From Artemia franciscana (Eukaryota > Arthropoda > Branchiopoda > Anostraca > Artemiidae), in assembly GCF_032884065.1 (NCBI RefSeq), contig NC_088873.1, forward strand, positions 32,708,227 to 32,772,226: a stretch of 64,000 nt of DNA, given 5' to 3'. Of the stretch, positions 1-9,833 are shown one piece after another. The notes under the pieces are model-generated. The model did not search any database. It was given only the letters and a program-made list of their open reading frames with translations, and was not told where the DNA came from. The first letter of the stretch is position 1. Each line of letters starts with the position of its first letter. The position numbers and the translations under genes were made by a program.

Positions 1-240
1 TGAGCAGCTTCCTCGGCTGTTGCCATTGTAGGTTCTTCAGTCATTTTATAATTAAACATTTTTCTGTCCACGATCTTCTTACAATTAAAAATTTGTCTTT
101 GAACGATTTTCTTAAATACTTTTAATGACGTCATCGTCATAACAAACATGACGACAACTGACTTCATGACGACATGATGACATGACGTCACTGGACAGAC
201 CCACAGACAAACAATTTATTTATATATATATAGATATAGA
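1..240 (-). mobile_element. Helitron 5' end, continues beyond left edge
   Basis: Read on the minus strand, the element starts with TC at 240-239, preceded by A (T at 241), as Helitrons do. It then runs through an AT-rich terminus, GTCTGT-type repeats and several TGACGTCA palindromes (about 120-190) to an ATG at 44. The 14 codons before the window edge read MTEEPTMATAEEAA, the same start as the copy near 32395 and similar to the N-terminal ORF of the Helitron at 23425-26177. The flanking sequence from 241 is the dispersed inverted-repeat family, interrupted at the same internal position as in the copy at 26178. Only the 5' end is in the window. Confidence 0.75.
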
Positions 241-935
241 TATGAGGGAATTCACCCCCTCGTCAGTACCTCGCTCTTCACGCTAAAGCTAAAATTTTGT
301 CCCGATTTCTTAAGAATGACCCCTGAATCACAAAAGCCGTAGAATAAATAGTTGAAATTTCTAAAAATACTTTAGCGTAGAGAGCGAGGTATTAAGAGGA
401 GGTGAGCCCCTCATATGCGTAATAATTTCTGTTCCTTTTAAGTTTTAATGCTGCTCCTTACTTTCAGTTGAAAAAACTTTGTCATATTTATTTTTTCATT
501 GTTTTTTTAAATAATGCTAGAAAATCCTGCGCTCCCTTCATGGAAATTTTCTTCCCCCATGACAAGTTTCTCCATGAGAAGTTCCACCAGCATATCCCTC
601 TCTTCTCAACCCCTGCCCCTAACCAAATCAAAACACCCCTGAAAACGTCAGTACACTTCCCAATAATAATTACTATATGTAAGCACTGGTCAGTGTTTGT
701 AACTTGTAGCCTCTCCCATGGGGACTGTGGGGGAGTAAGTCGTCCCAAAAGACATAGTTATAAGGATTTTAGACTACGCTGAATAAAATGACTATCTCAG
801 AATTTTGATCCTGTTACTTTGGGAAAATAATTAGCGTGGGACGGGGGCCTAGGTGCCCTCCGATTTTTTTCGTCACTTAAAAAGGGTACTAGAACTTTTG
901 ATTTCCGTTAGAATGAGGACAAGCAATATAAACAA
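241..935 (+). repeat. Dispersed inverted-repeat family (family A), right part plus tail
   Basis: The right arm of the inverted repeat (about 405-475) ends in the motif 'gctccttactttcagttg', which recurs at 27040-27070 and, inverted, at 23380, 26785 and 49425. The tail (476-930) resembles 26300-26660, 49700-50010 and, inverted, 21330-21660. It shares the fragments 'ctgaataaaatg', 'gcgtggga' and 'aaaagggtactagaac'. The left arm is replaced by the Helitron ending at 240. A 104-codon reading frame lies in the tail but is not conserved between copies, so I do not call a gene. Confidence 0.75.
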
Positions 936-1039
936 AGGTATTTTATTTCAAATGACAATACAATTAAGTATGTAAATACAAAGAAGGATAGAATGTAAGG
1001 GTAATGAATTTTCCTGTTACCGGTACTAGACGATTAAAC

Positions 1040-1462
1040 TTATAAGTACGGCTCTCGTATTGGAAGCCCCTGTGGAACTCTGGGATCAACAAGCTCTGGG
1101 ATCAAAGCATCCATGAAGAATCCTTTCAGCTTGGGAAAAATCTTTTCGGTCCAAAAGCCTGGATCGCGGTCTATCTTTTCAATGTTGAAGTCTTTCTGGG
1201 TAAAAATCACGAAAAAGCAAGTATCTAGCTGAGCACATTTAAGCTGACATTGTACTTGGTAAAAGTAATCGTGGCCTCATTTGAGGTTGACCAGTCCATT
1301 CTTTCCAACTTCCATGCAACAGTCCGCCTTAGCCTCTTTTCGGTTCTTTATCCACTCGCCTATCCCCAAATTTTTCGCAGTTTCGCAGTTGCATACCTCG
1401 CTTTGATTTAATTTTCCCCATGATTTCGGCTTTGTGTTCACAACTTTACTGAAGGCTCCTGA
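1040..1462 (-). pseudogene. YqaJ-like exonuclease/recombinase domain relic
   Basis: One minus-strand frame, interrupted by a single TGA, reads through about 140 codons to a TAA at 1042-1040. It contains GHDYFYQVQCQL, then a CFFVIFTQKDFNIEKID segment and the ending PELVDPRVPQGLPIREPYL. From memory these match the C-terminal half of the YqaJ-like viral recombinase domain, a PD-(D/E)XK nuclease fold found in many invertebrate transposon-encoded or orphan proteins. In that family the H-x-Y-xx-Q-x-Q block carries the conserved Lys/Gln region. Only the C-terminal part is recognisable, and no transposase or other partner was found beside it. The domain call is good, but which element it came from is unknown. 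Confidence 0.6.
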
Positions 1463-1469
1463 CTATTTC

Positions 1470-3555
1470 TCATTTCTAGGTTTCTTCATTGCATTGAAAT
1501 AATTTATGAAAATTTCACACTATTAACAAGCAGCTGATTATACCAGCTTATCATTTTGGTCTCTAGGGGGTATTATCGGAGATCTGAAACGATTCTTTCT
1601 GGCAACCGACTTGTAAAAATTTCAGGTAGCTGAAAATATTCTAGGGGACTGTTAGAAAACAGGAAAATACATAGAAAAATGATTCCAATCATCTTACAGG
1701 TTATTGTCTTCTGCTCATGATAGTACCAATTTTGTTCCAAAAGCAATATCCTTCATAGAGTACACTTGTGAAAAAGACCTAGACATTTTCTAAGATTTCT
1801 AAGCAATTAGAGGAAATAGAGCAAAATCCTTTCAAACATTTTGTAGCATCTTCAAGAAGCTATGGCCTGATATTAAAAATGACATCTTCCGCCCATGAAT
1901 ACTTGAGTACTTTTTAAATATAAATTTTCAATTTAACATGGGATTTTCGAGTTCCATCAGTTCACTTAATCCCGGCCTTAAGAAATCTGATTGCATTTAG
2001 TATCAGAGGACCGAGCGTCGTTCTTAATAGCGAATTTTGTACCTAAAATTGGTATAAGGTGTACTCACCCCCTCCCCGAAGGAAATACGATTCCTCCGTA
2101 CCATTGTTCATTCAAGAAACTTTTCGTGAAAATTTTGTAAGTCTAGTCGTATAGAGGTTTATTTTGTTTTGTTACCTAGTCAATTCGTGAATTGGTGTCC
2201 CAAACAATACAAAAGAAGAACAAACTCTTTCTTTACTGAAAATATAAACCAAAATAATAATATTCTTAGCTTAATAGGTTAATAAGACCAGTGTTAAAGT
2301 TCAATTGACCTGCTCTTTCAACCTGCAAGGCTCAATTGACCTGTAAAGTAGCTAATTTGTAAAACAGTCGCTGCATACGAATTTTATTCAAAGAGGAGAC
2401 ACAGAAGTAATCCAGGTCGCAACAACTAAAAATCGTAGTAATTTGTTTGATATTCACTCACCCAGTTCCAACTTTCAGACTTCATTTAGACGTTTTTTCT
2501 GGTTGTTGGGTGTCTAATTTTAGTTAGCAGAGGAAATAAGAAAAATACATTACCATTGATGTAAGATTATTGACGACTAGAATATTATCATAAAAGAAAT
2601 AATGGCCAGGGTTTAGAAAAATTTTGAAATTATGCTATATTTTCATATGGTGCTTACAAACATAATAAAAAGCGAAACAGCCAATGCAAGTGCAAAAAGG
2701 GATTATTTTTTTTTCATTGTATCACAAGAAAACAACGTTTTGGCTGTACTTTTTTGAATGGCATGTATTGAACAATAGCAAAAGAATAAAATAAATTGAT
2801 TCCTCATTCAACACTGTTTTCAAAGACAATAGTCAACACAATGTCAATCACATCCTAAAGTCTAAGCCCTTTTCCCTCAATCTAGTAGATCTAGACATAG
2901 CCCTTGTCTATATAAATAACTTAGCTGATTCTACTGGTTTGAACTATTTTGTAATATTTCTCGTCGGCACTTGGTTGATAATACAAATTTGAAAAAAGAC
3001 TAAGCTCAAATTTTTTATTTTTCTACGATAAATGAGGAGGGCCTTATTCAGCTACTGACATAAACCTAAAAAAAATGATATTTTGGAACAAGGTGACTTG
3101 ATATGTCTCAAACAGTTAAAAAGTGAAAAAAAGTGTGAACAGTAGGAATTTCCCTTTTATAGCTATTTTTACGTATTTTAGGATATATTAAAGGTTGTCA
3201 TATTTAGCTTTGTAGGGGTGACAGACGAGGGCGAAGTTCTGTGAAAATAAAGCAGTGATATAGAGACCTTATCTACTAAACACTTTTAATAGGCCTTTAC
3301 AATTTTGTTCTTTTATGTAGTTCTGTGTTTTCTCTTGTGTTCTCTCCAAGTTCGAAAATATGGTATGATGATAAAATTCAGCACAAAGATAGAGGTATGC
3401 TTCAAAATGAGATCTTCATCCCCTTGCTCTTAAACTTTTAATGCAACGAGTCGCTTTCTCAGCAGAGGCATACCCCACGCCACTTAGTGCGTCCCAAAGT
3501 GACAGATAGGGAGTATTGATTTTGATTACCTATAGATCTTGGTTACCTCAGATGA
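1470..3555. other. AT-rich sequence, nothing identified
   Basis: About 2.1 kb with many stops in all frames. I see no protein motif, no terminal repeats and no simple-sequence array beyond short A/T runs. Confidence 0.5.
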
Positions 3556-3559
3556 GTAA

Positions 3560-4760
3560 GAGGAGCCCCAGCACCGGGTTAAATTACATGGACAAGCAGA
3601 ACACCATCGTGGGAGGATCCTCTACAGGAGAACAACTGTGGAAGGTCGTGGGACCCAGTTTTATGGACAATGGCCTCTGTTAAGGGCCGCCTCGACCCTT
3701 TCTTGATGTCAAACGTCTGAGAACCTTGGGTGCAAAAAACGACCATGAAACATTAGTGGATATTAAAGATCAATTGCAGAATAGCACTACTATGGTGTTC
3801 ACGATAAGCAACAGGGACCAAGTCGGGTTGGTACCTAGTCCGACAAATATTGAAGCCACCAAACAAAGTAAGCATCTGAATATTAGTGCGCGGAATGTTC
3901 AAAGCTGCAAAACGAAATCCACACTGCTACTCCTTCCACGGGAGCTCCTAAAGTATAGAGTCAGCATTTGTTGCGTGTCTGAAACACGAATGAATGAATT
4001 TCTGTCGAAAAAGCCGATTATCAATGATACTTTTATATTCCAGTTTTACAACTTGGGCCCCAGTGATGGTTTGGGCTATCACATAGTTAGATTCTTTGTA
4101 TATACTCCTACTGAAAGTCGCATGGCGACCTGGGAACGAATTTCATTCTTTGTCACGACAGTCAGACTCAGAAGCCGCATAAGTCTCTGCTACTAACCGT
4201 GTCCAACACATTCTGTGCTACTAACGCACTCTTTGAACAAAAGGAACTGCATCGCATTGCATGGTAATTGAACGAGGGCAGAACAAAACCTCAAATGCAT
4301 CACGTCCTAGTGAGCAGGCGATGGAGAAGCTCCTTCTTAGATGCCAGAATATATAAAGGAGCTGATACGGGGTCTTTAAAAGGGTCTGATCATTACCTAC
4401 TTGTATGAAGAGTCCGTCATCGTCTAAACAGATTTTTGTGACAAAAAAGAGGAAATTCCTTTGACCTGTCTAAATTAAGTTGTCCAGAAATCAAACTTGA
4501 GTTCGAGCTGAAGGTCAGCAACTAATTTGAAGTCCAGAACCGATTGTCCGACATGGACCAAGAAGAGGCACAGATGAAAGTTGCTGATTAAATGTAGCCG
4601 AAGAAGTCCTTGAACACGCAAACTGCGAAAAAACAAATCTCGATTTCTGACTGTACCATACAAATAGTTGAAAAGACGTGTTGTGTTTAAGGGCGAATAT
4701 CTCGGCAAGTACAAAGACTCTTGTGATCGGGGAACTGCCCCTCTTCTGCTTGCCAATTAG
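3560..4760 (+). pseudogene. Non-LTR retrotransposon endonuclease relic (LINE)
   Basis: The open frame at 3726-4196 contains ISARNVQSC, then a Leu/Arg-rich helix and RVSICCVSETRM. This is the start of an APE-type endonuclease of the kind annotated 'craniofacial development protein 2-like' (N-V-R...I-S-E-T-R). After frameshifts, 4290-4440 gives VSRRWRSSFLDARIYKGAD and GSDHYLLV, the C-terminal SDH block with the catalytic His. About 4470-4560 gives LEFELKVSN and FEVQNRLSD, the linker towards the RT. Stops at several points make it non-functional. The RT domain does not follow directly. A similar LINE type on the minus strand at 56580-57850 could be another part of the same family. The exact clade (RTE/CR1/L2-like) is not resolved. 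Confidence 0.7.
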
Positions 4761-4857
4761 GGTTACACACTTTTTGGAACACTATATATATAAATGTTCA
4801 GAAACTAGGTCAGTAGATCAGTAGAAACATGTGTTGGTGAATAGAAACATGTCAGGA

Positions 4858-5790
4858 TTATACGTCACTAATTTCTATTGCAAAATTTTTGTTTTCTTCA
4901 CTACAACTTACTGAATGCCAATACAATATATAATTTTGATTTTGACACTTCGAAAACAAAACCAATACTGAATCAGAGATACTATTTCCACTAGCTCTTA
5001 ATTTTTGAATCGCCAAAGCAACATAATTCATGACTTGTTTTTTCCGTGCATGAAGTATTGTGGAGATGAGAGAGATTATTACATCAGGTGCAAATGCCAA
5101 CTATTTTTCGCAAGATAAAATTGGACGGAACAAGCTGTAACTTTATATCAAATATTATATTGGGAGGTAAACATTAAGGTATATTAAATATCTCGTGATT
5201 AACTTTCCCAACCAAGTGTAAATCCTTGGTTGCTGCATCTCAAAGAATATGGCTAGAGTAAGTGTCCGTTTAATATTCCTATCCAGTAGCTATACCTATC
5301 AAAAGCTTATAGGACATTGGAGTCATCAAAATGAATTGTATATAAGTTGCTTAATTTGTAAGATTGCTGATTGTGCTATCCGGTGTTCCGTTTATGTAGA
5401 TACTGATTCGTCAAAACAAATTATGTAGTACACCATTTTCCTAGGATAATCCCTCGGCTTCACTTGGTTTTTCACTGTTAGATTTTTTGACAACGACTTG
5501 TAAATTTATAAATGTGAAAATCAAATGTATGAAACAGTCCTCACTGGAATAAATTTGAAAATATACGTTTTCAGAGAGCGGTTGCTGCGGATACAATTGT
5601 TCATAGTACCCTTTTTTTACACTTACATCAACATTTTCTGCATTGAAAAGATTTATAGTTGAGTTGAATGAAGCATGATATTTTTTATGTGGTAGATATG
5701 CCATTTCTAGGAAAAGAAATTCCATTTTTGTTCTGAGAATTTTTACTTTCTTTCTCTTCTTCAACAAGAGCGATGTTTCACGCTTCCGGC
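4858..5790 (-). pseudogene. Penton-type minor capsid protein of Polinton, broken
   Basis: The frame at 5441-5767 has a Tyr/Pro-rich stretch followed by NVYFQIYSSEDCFIHL and a T-F-I-N-L-Q-V-V-V-K-K strand. This is the order seen in the N-terminal jelly-roll of Polinton minor capsid proteins, where 'I-x-G-S-x-x-F-I-D-L-x-x-T' precedes a V-K-K strand. After a frameshift, 5300-5400 gives SIYINGTPDSTISNL. About 5130-5230 gives HLVGKVNHEIFNIP and LPPNIIFDIKLQLVPSNFIL, the 'G-x-L-H-x-D-x-F ... L-P' block. The frame at 4858-5100 continues with ILHARKKQVMNYVALAIQKL. Order and spacing fit one gene of about 310 codons. The family match is from memory of conserved blocks, without an alignment. Confidence 0.7.
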
Positions 5791-6485
5791 CTGAGTTTAG
5801 ACTGATGAGAGATGAGGTGTTTCTTGACCTTTCTAAACCTTTTCCGCTTTGTCGTGATTTAAATCACTCGCCGAGGGATCACATACTAGACTCGAAATTT
5901 TTTATTATTAGAATTTCATATTAGACTCGAAGACTCGAAACTGGTGCAGTATGAACCGGTGCAGAGCGAGACAGCTTAGCAAACCAATTGCTGAGACAAC
6001 AATTAGACATTGACGAACGACCCTGTAATAGTCTATTCCATGACCCAATTTTCGTGGTCCAAGATTAGTTACATAGAAATCAATATAGAGACAAACATAA
6101 GTATTTTTTCTATTAGCCATCCCAATGAATGGGTCGAAAATGACATACAATCGCAGCCAAAGCTTTTGTTATTGCTAGAGAATCACCCAATTCACTTCTT
6201 AATGTTAATTGACAGAGATCGAAATATAAAGTGTTGACTGGAATATATTGAAGGTACTTTACATTTCACTGGTGAATGTGTTTGTGACTGGTTTTTTGTT
6301 CAAGATTACGTGGAAAGCGGACGTTGGTATTACCGACTATCAATGTCTTGACAAAGGATGGGTAAAGACATATACAATACCATGATGAGAAGCCCGGAGA
6401 TTAGTCTGCACAAGTAATATGATCCTTGCCACAGAAATTTTCTGCTTTGATAACATGATCTTTAAAACCGAGAATCTCACGTAAA
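5791..6485 (-). other. Decayed interval of the Polinton-like element
   Basis: Between the minor capsid and integrase relics. A short stretch at about 6115-6235 (minus) ends in AIVCHFRPI, which resembles the closing strand of some Polinton structural proteins, but it is too short to assign. The rest is stop-rich. Confidence 0.25.
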
Positions 6486-7580
6486 TCATAAACTAGGAAA
6501 TTTTTTTATTCTTAAATGGATTGGTGATGAAAATTGTCCTCTGTACTGTTGAATAGTTGAATATGAAGCCACCCTTTTATCGATTCGCAATTTTTGGTTG
6601 ACATATCGAAAAAGCTCATCCTTCCTTTTATTCCTCGTAGGATATAGTAGGAAATGGGTAGTCATCAGAGTCAAAATTTGCCACCAAACCCTCGTCAGAG
6701 AAGTCAAAAGGTCCTTTTTAATTTCATATGCACAATTATTTCTCAGGAAAAGATTTGTTTAAGACTTTTGAGACTTCAAAGAAATCATTGGACCACAAGT
6801 AACTATACTTTCCAAAAATATTATTTGATTTGAACTGTACCACCAACATTAAATTTTCTCTTCACAATCTTTTCATTAGAATATTGTTTGAGAAAAACGC
6901 CAAGTGTATTGTTACTGTGATGAACTTTAAGAGGACTATAATTGAATAAAGATCGACGAGGACGTTGTTTATAAATTAATATGATTTCATCTAAATCTTA
7001 AATAAAAGCAGGAGTATTTTTCAATGTACAGTATCTTGAAATTAAAATTCGAACAGTTTTTATCAAACGTTCAGCCAATGCCAACTTTATCGGACTGTGA
7101 ATCTGATAGAGTGCTGTATTACGTTTCAATAAACCCTCGGTACACGAGGATTATTAAATTCACTACTTCGATCCGGTTGAATTTCTTTTATAAGAATCTT
7201 GTTCAAAGATAGATTCAAGAGCTCTAGCAATTTTATCGCCTCTCTGTGAATGCAATGGAACGGTATAAGTATAGCGAATAAAAACATTGACTGCAATTAG
7301 AATTTACTTCTACGGTCTATTATGACGTCTTTGAGTCTTGTCTAGAGTCGAAAGATCTGGTAGTAATATATACAAGGGAAAAAGCCTTTAGTTTTTTCGA
7401 TAATGATTACCGTGAACTCTATTATTACGATAAAAAGTGTAGCTGGGTTCATTATGCAAATACTCTCTCGCCAACTTTCTTTTCAATTCCAGTGACTTAA
7501 GCAAGTGTGGTGGGGGAGCTTCATCAATTGTCCTATAAACTCTATTCAAAACTTGAGCCATTTTGAACGTAAACACGGTG
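6486..7580 (-). pseudogene. Retroviral-type integrase (rve) of Polinton, broken
   Basis: The first part (7388-7576) holds the N-terminal region. About 7270-7335 reads ILIAVNVFIRYTYTVPL, the first catalytic block, where the expected Asp of V-D-V-F-S-R is Asn. About 7160-7190, in another frame, gives DRSSEFNNPRV, the second-Asp block (D-x-G-x-E-F). About 6840-7080 gives LAERLIKT, with the catalytic Glu, then RPRRSLFNYSPLKVH and the KFNVGG start of the C-terminal strand-rich domain. Polinton integrases insert the element into DNA with a 6-bp duplication. At least two frameshifts, an internal TAA and loss of the first Asp show it is dead. The last part (6486-6707) is less clear. Confidence 0.8.
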
Positions 7581-7599
7581 TGAATCGTTCGCTACCCTT

Positions 7600-8252
7600 T
7601 TGCATACTAAATTTGGTGGAAAGATGCTTTCGTTTAATACCTTTTAAATCATTACGCCCACTTGGCGTGCAATCCAAAAACGATAATCCTTTGATATTTC
7701 TACAAATTCTCTTAATCGATTTATAGTTTATTTATTCCCAATAAGACTTTTTAAAAAGTTTGATGACTTTGAAAATTTATATAAACGACTATCAAATGAT
7801 TCAAGTCTTTTAAGGTTTGCTATCAAATCTGATACCAAATAAACTTAATATTAACTCTTGCCGTGGATTATACCATTACCCTTTTTGTCATCAATTTGTA
7901 CATGTTCATTTTCAGTGAGATAAGTCATGATTCTTTTACTGTTCTCACGATACAAACGAGGCATTATGTCTACAACACTTAATGAGAAATTTGATAATTC
8001 TTCATCTTGTTTTGGCATTTTCAAAGTTCCAGAACTTTCATAAGTTGGACGTTGATCAATAAAGTTCACTTTAAGCAGTTTTTCACGGAAGTGTTTACTC
8101 CTATTGGCACGTCGAAGAGCATTTTGAAGCAGAGTTAATTTTTCATCATCGGTAGCTGTTTTATTGTTAATAAACTTATCAAGATTATCTACAAAGCGCT
8201 CTTTTCGTGAAAGAGCAAGTTCAATTGGCGTCAGTTTTTAGGGTTTAGCCAT
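7600..8252 (-). pseudogene. Small Polinton-type ORF with basic N-terminal helix region
   Basis: ATG at 8252-8250, then MAKP, a TAA, and a continuous frame beginning KLTPIELALSRKERFVDNL. It runs through an Arg/Lys-rich segment to VVDIMPRLYRENSKRIMTYL and NGIIHGKS, ending at 7851. This pattern (a 'P-x-x-Y-R-x-K-A-x-x-L-L-x-x-L' helix followed by a short beta segment with G-x-I) is a recurrent gene beside capsid and ATPase genes in Polintons, with unknown or minor-capsid-associated function. After a frameshift, 7740-7800 gives FLKSLIGN, which may be the C-terminal part. The start overlaps the upstream small ORF by 9 nt. The family assignment is moderate. Confidence 0.55.
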
Positions 8253-8556
8253 CTAGAGAGAAGTTTCTATAAGTCCCGCAATTATCAGCAGTAACAATCG
8301 GCAGTAAACTAAAGTCCGCTTGAACAAGCAGTTTTCTTCTAAAATCTTTTTCCTGCTTTTTTCAAGATAGGGCACGTTAAAGTGAACGAACTTGCTTTGT
8401 CTATTCCCTAACACCTTTTGACAGTTGAACATTGCCTCCAGTTAAATTTAAACAAAGCTCATATAGGATATTTATGAATTCATTGTCAATACCATGTTTT
8501 AGTATAGCCTTTCTAAGCCGTGGTTTTACCAAGGGAGAAAAAATGTCCAATTTCAT
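8244..8556 (-). pseudogene. Small conserved Polinton ORF (L-x-x-A-I-L-K-H type)
   Basis: From an ATG at 8556 the frame reads MKLDIFSPLVKPRLRKAILK, then HGIDNEFINILYELCLNL and TGGNVQLSKG before a TAG. Later pieces include RKLLVQADFSLLP. In Polintons, and some adenovirus-like elements, a short gene has the order 'L-R-K-A-I-L ... E-I-x-x-N-x-L-x-G-N-V-x-L-S ... K-x-x-L-L-V-Q-K-G-G-F-L'. The match over this order is good, though the glycine pair after VQ is lost. The function of the family is not established. Stops follow codon 50, so it is inactive. It lies between the ATPase and the next small ORF, all on the minus strand. Confidence 0.6.
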
Positions 8557-8592
8557 GTAGCTTCATCAGTGCCATGATCCCCACTAATAACC

Positions 8593-9215
8593 TTATTTAA
8601 TATTCACAGGTAGATATATAGTAATTTCATTGTCAAAAATATCCGTAACTACACCTAACTCTTCGGGCTTGTTTTTATTGAGACCCAAAAAGATTTATCT
8701 AGAAGGTTTATTTGTAGCTTGATTATATGCCGAGTGTAAAAATTCACCGGAATATGTTTGCTTGTTTAAAGTTTCTTAGAGAACCAGAACCGCGGACATC
8801 CACTATACATGATATAGTAAGTACAATTCAATGCAAGTGTTCTCATACATTTACTCTGATGAAAGAGATTATGCAGAACATCTGTTAAGGAAATTTCTCA
8901 TGATGATACTGGACAATGAATAATTGTAACATCTCTTGAAACCATTCTTCACTTGATGCAGCTAAATAATCAATAATCAACCATGAGTTTGGCTCAATAA
9001 CATTAAGAACGTCCAGTTCTCGTAGGAATATTGTATCTCGTGCAATAGTCTTTATTTTATCATAGGACTCTTGCCATACATTATAGCAATAAAAGATATG
9101 TTTTGTTTTTTTTTAAAAACATTTTACCAAGATTTTAAATTATTTTCGTTAAAACTGCTGTTTGGCTAGACATTGATGCTCCACCAAAAAATTATCTTAA
9201 TGGCGTTTTAAGTAG
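8593..9215 (-). pseudogene. A32-like DNA-packaging ATPase of Polinton, broken
   Basis: About 9125-9190 reads FFGGASMSSQTAVLTKI, at the position of the Walker A loop, but the conserved Gly-Lys is Ser-Gln. Next comes HIFYCYNVWQESYDKIK, the 'Y-x-Y-x-x-W-Q-x-x-Y' strand, then SWLIIDYLA at Walker B (second acidic residue replaced by Tyr) and LFIVQYHHEKF, the 'L-F-x-x-x-S-H-H' block. In the neighbouring frame LHNLFHQSKCMRTLALNC is the 'Q-N-L-F ... R-T-x-x-L-N' sensor block. GEFLHSAYNQATNKP and the end TIYLPVNIK (TAA at 8595-8593) complete the family order. These ATPases translocate DNA into capsids. Both nucleotide-binding motifs are damaged. Confidence 0.8.
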
Positions 9216-9833
9216 ATACATACTCCTCCAATGTCGAGATACAACTAACCGAGCCTAACCTTAGTCTTTTCAATAAATACTCAAAAAACAGAATAGATGG
9301 TTTCTTTAATACAAAATAAATGTACTACATATTTTTGAAGCATATTTACATAAGCACAAGTCAAAAACATATAATAGGCACTTAAATAAAGATTTACATG
9401 GACATAAAAACAACTAAAAAAGGACACACCCGGAGGACCGGATCCTCCGGAGAACGTGGTGGCTAGGGAAAGACGATGATGGTAAATTAATAATATAATA
9501 TGAATCAATTTTTAAAACATTGATTCGGGTTTACGCAAAAAAAGATATATAAATATAAATAAAATAAATAAATATGAATTAGAAAAATATTTGAAAAGCA
9601 CTACTTATAAAACGACTAGAAAACACATATTGCTGAGCTGGAGACTCATCAGGCCCCTCCCACTAACTATTTAGCATTTTCCTGACCGAGAGACCGTCTT
9701 TAATCTGCACCTATTCCTCAATCTGAAGTAAGATAGTGACCATGTGGTAGTACCTTCTCACCGTCTGTGCTTACAGTCACTTTGTCCGATATGGCTGATA
9801 TGGCATTTTTCCTCGGCTCAAACTGCATAGTTT
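9216..9833. other. Spacer with a GC-rich hairpin
   Basis: AT-rich sequence between the polymerase and ATPase relics. At 9430-9450 there is a perfect 8-bp stem (CCGGAGGA / TCCTCCGG) with a 5-base loop, conspicuous in AT-rich surroundings. No coding motif seen. Confidence 0.4.

Noticed and set aside
468-782. 104-codon ORF and its antisense 86-codon partner
   Set aside because: They lie in the family A tail. Other copies (26320-26660, 49700-50010) do not keep the frame.
9281-9508. 75-codon minus ORF between polymerase and ATPase as a capsid gene
   Set aside because: Hydrophobic, low-complexity composition and no jelly-roll motif order.
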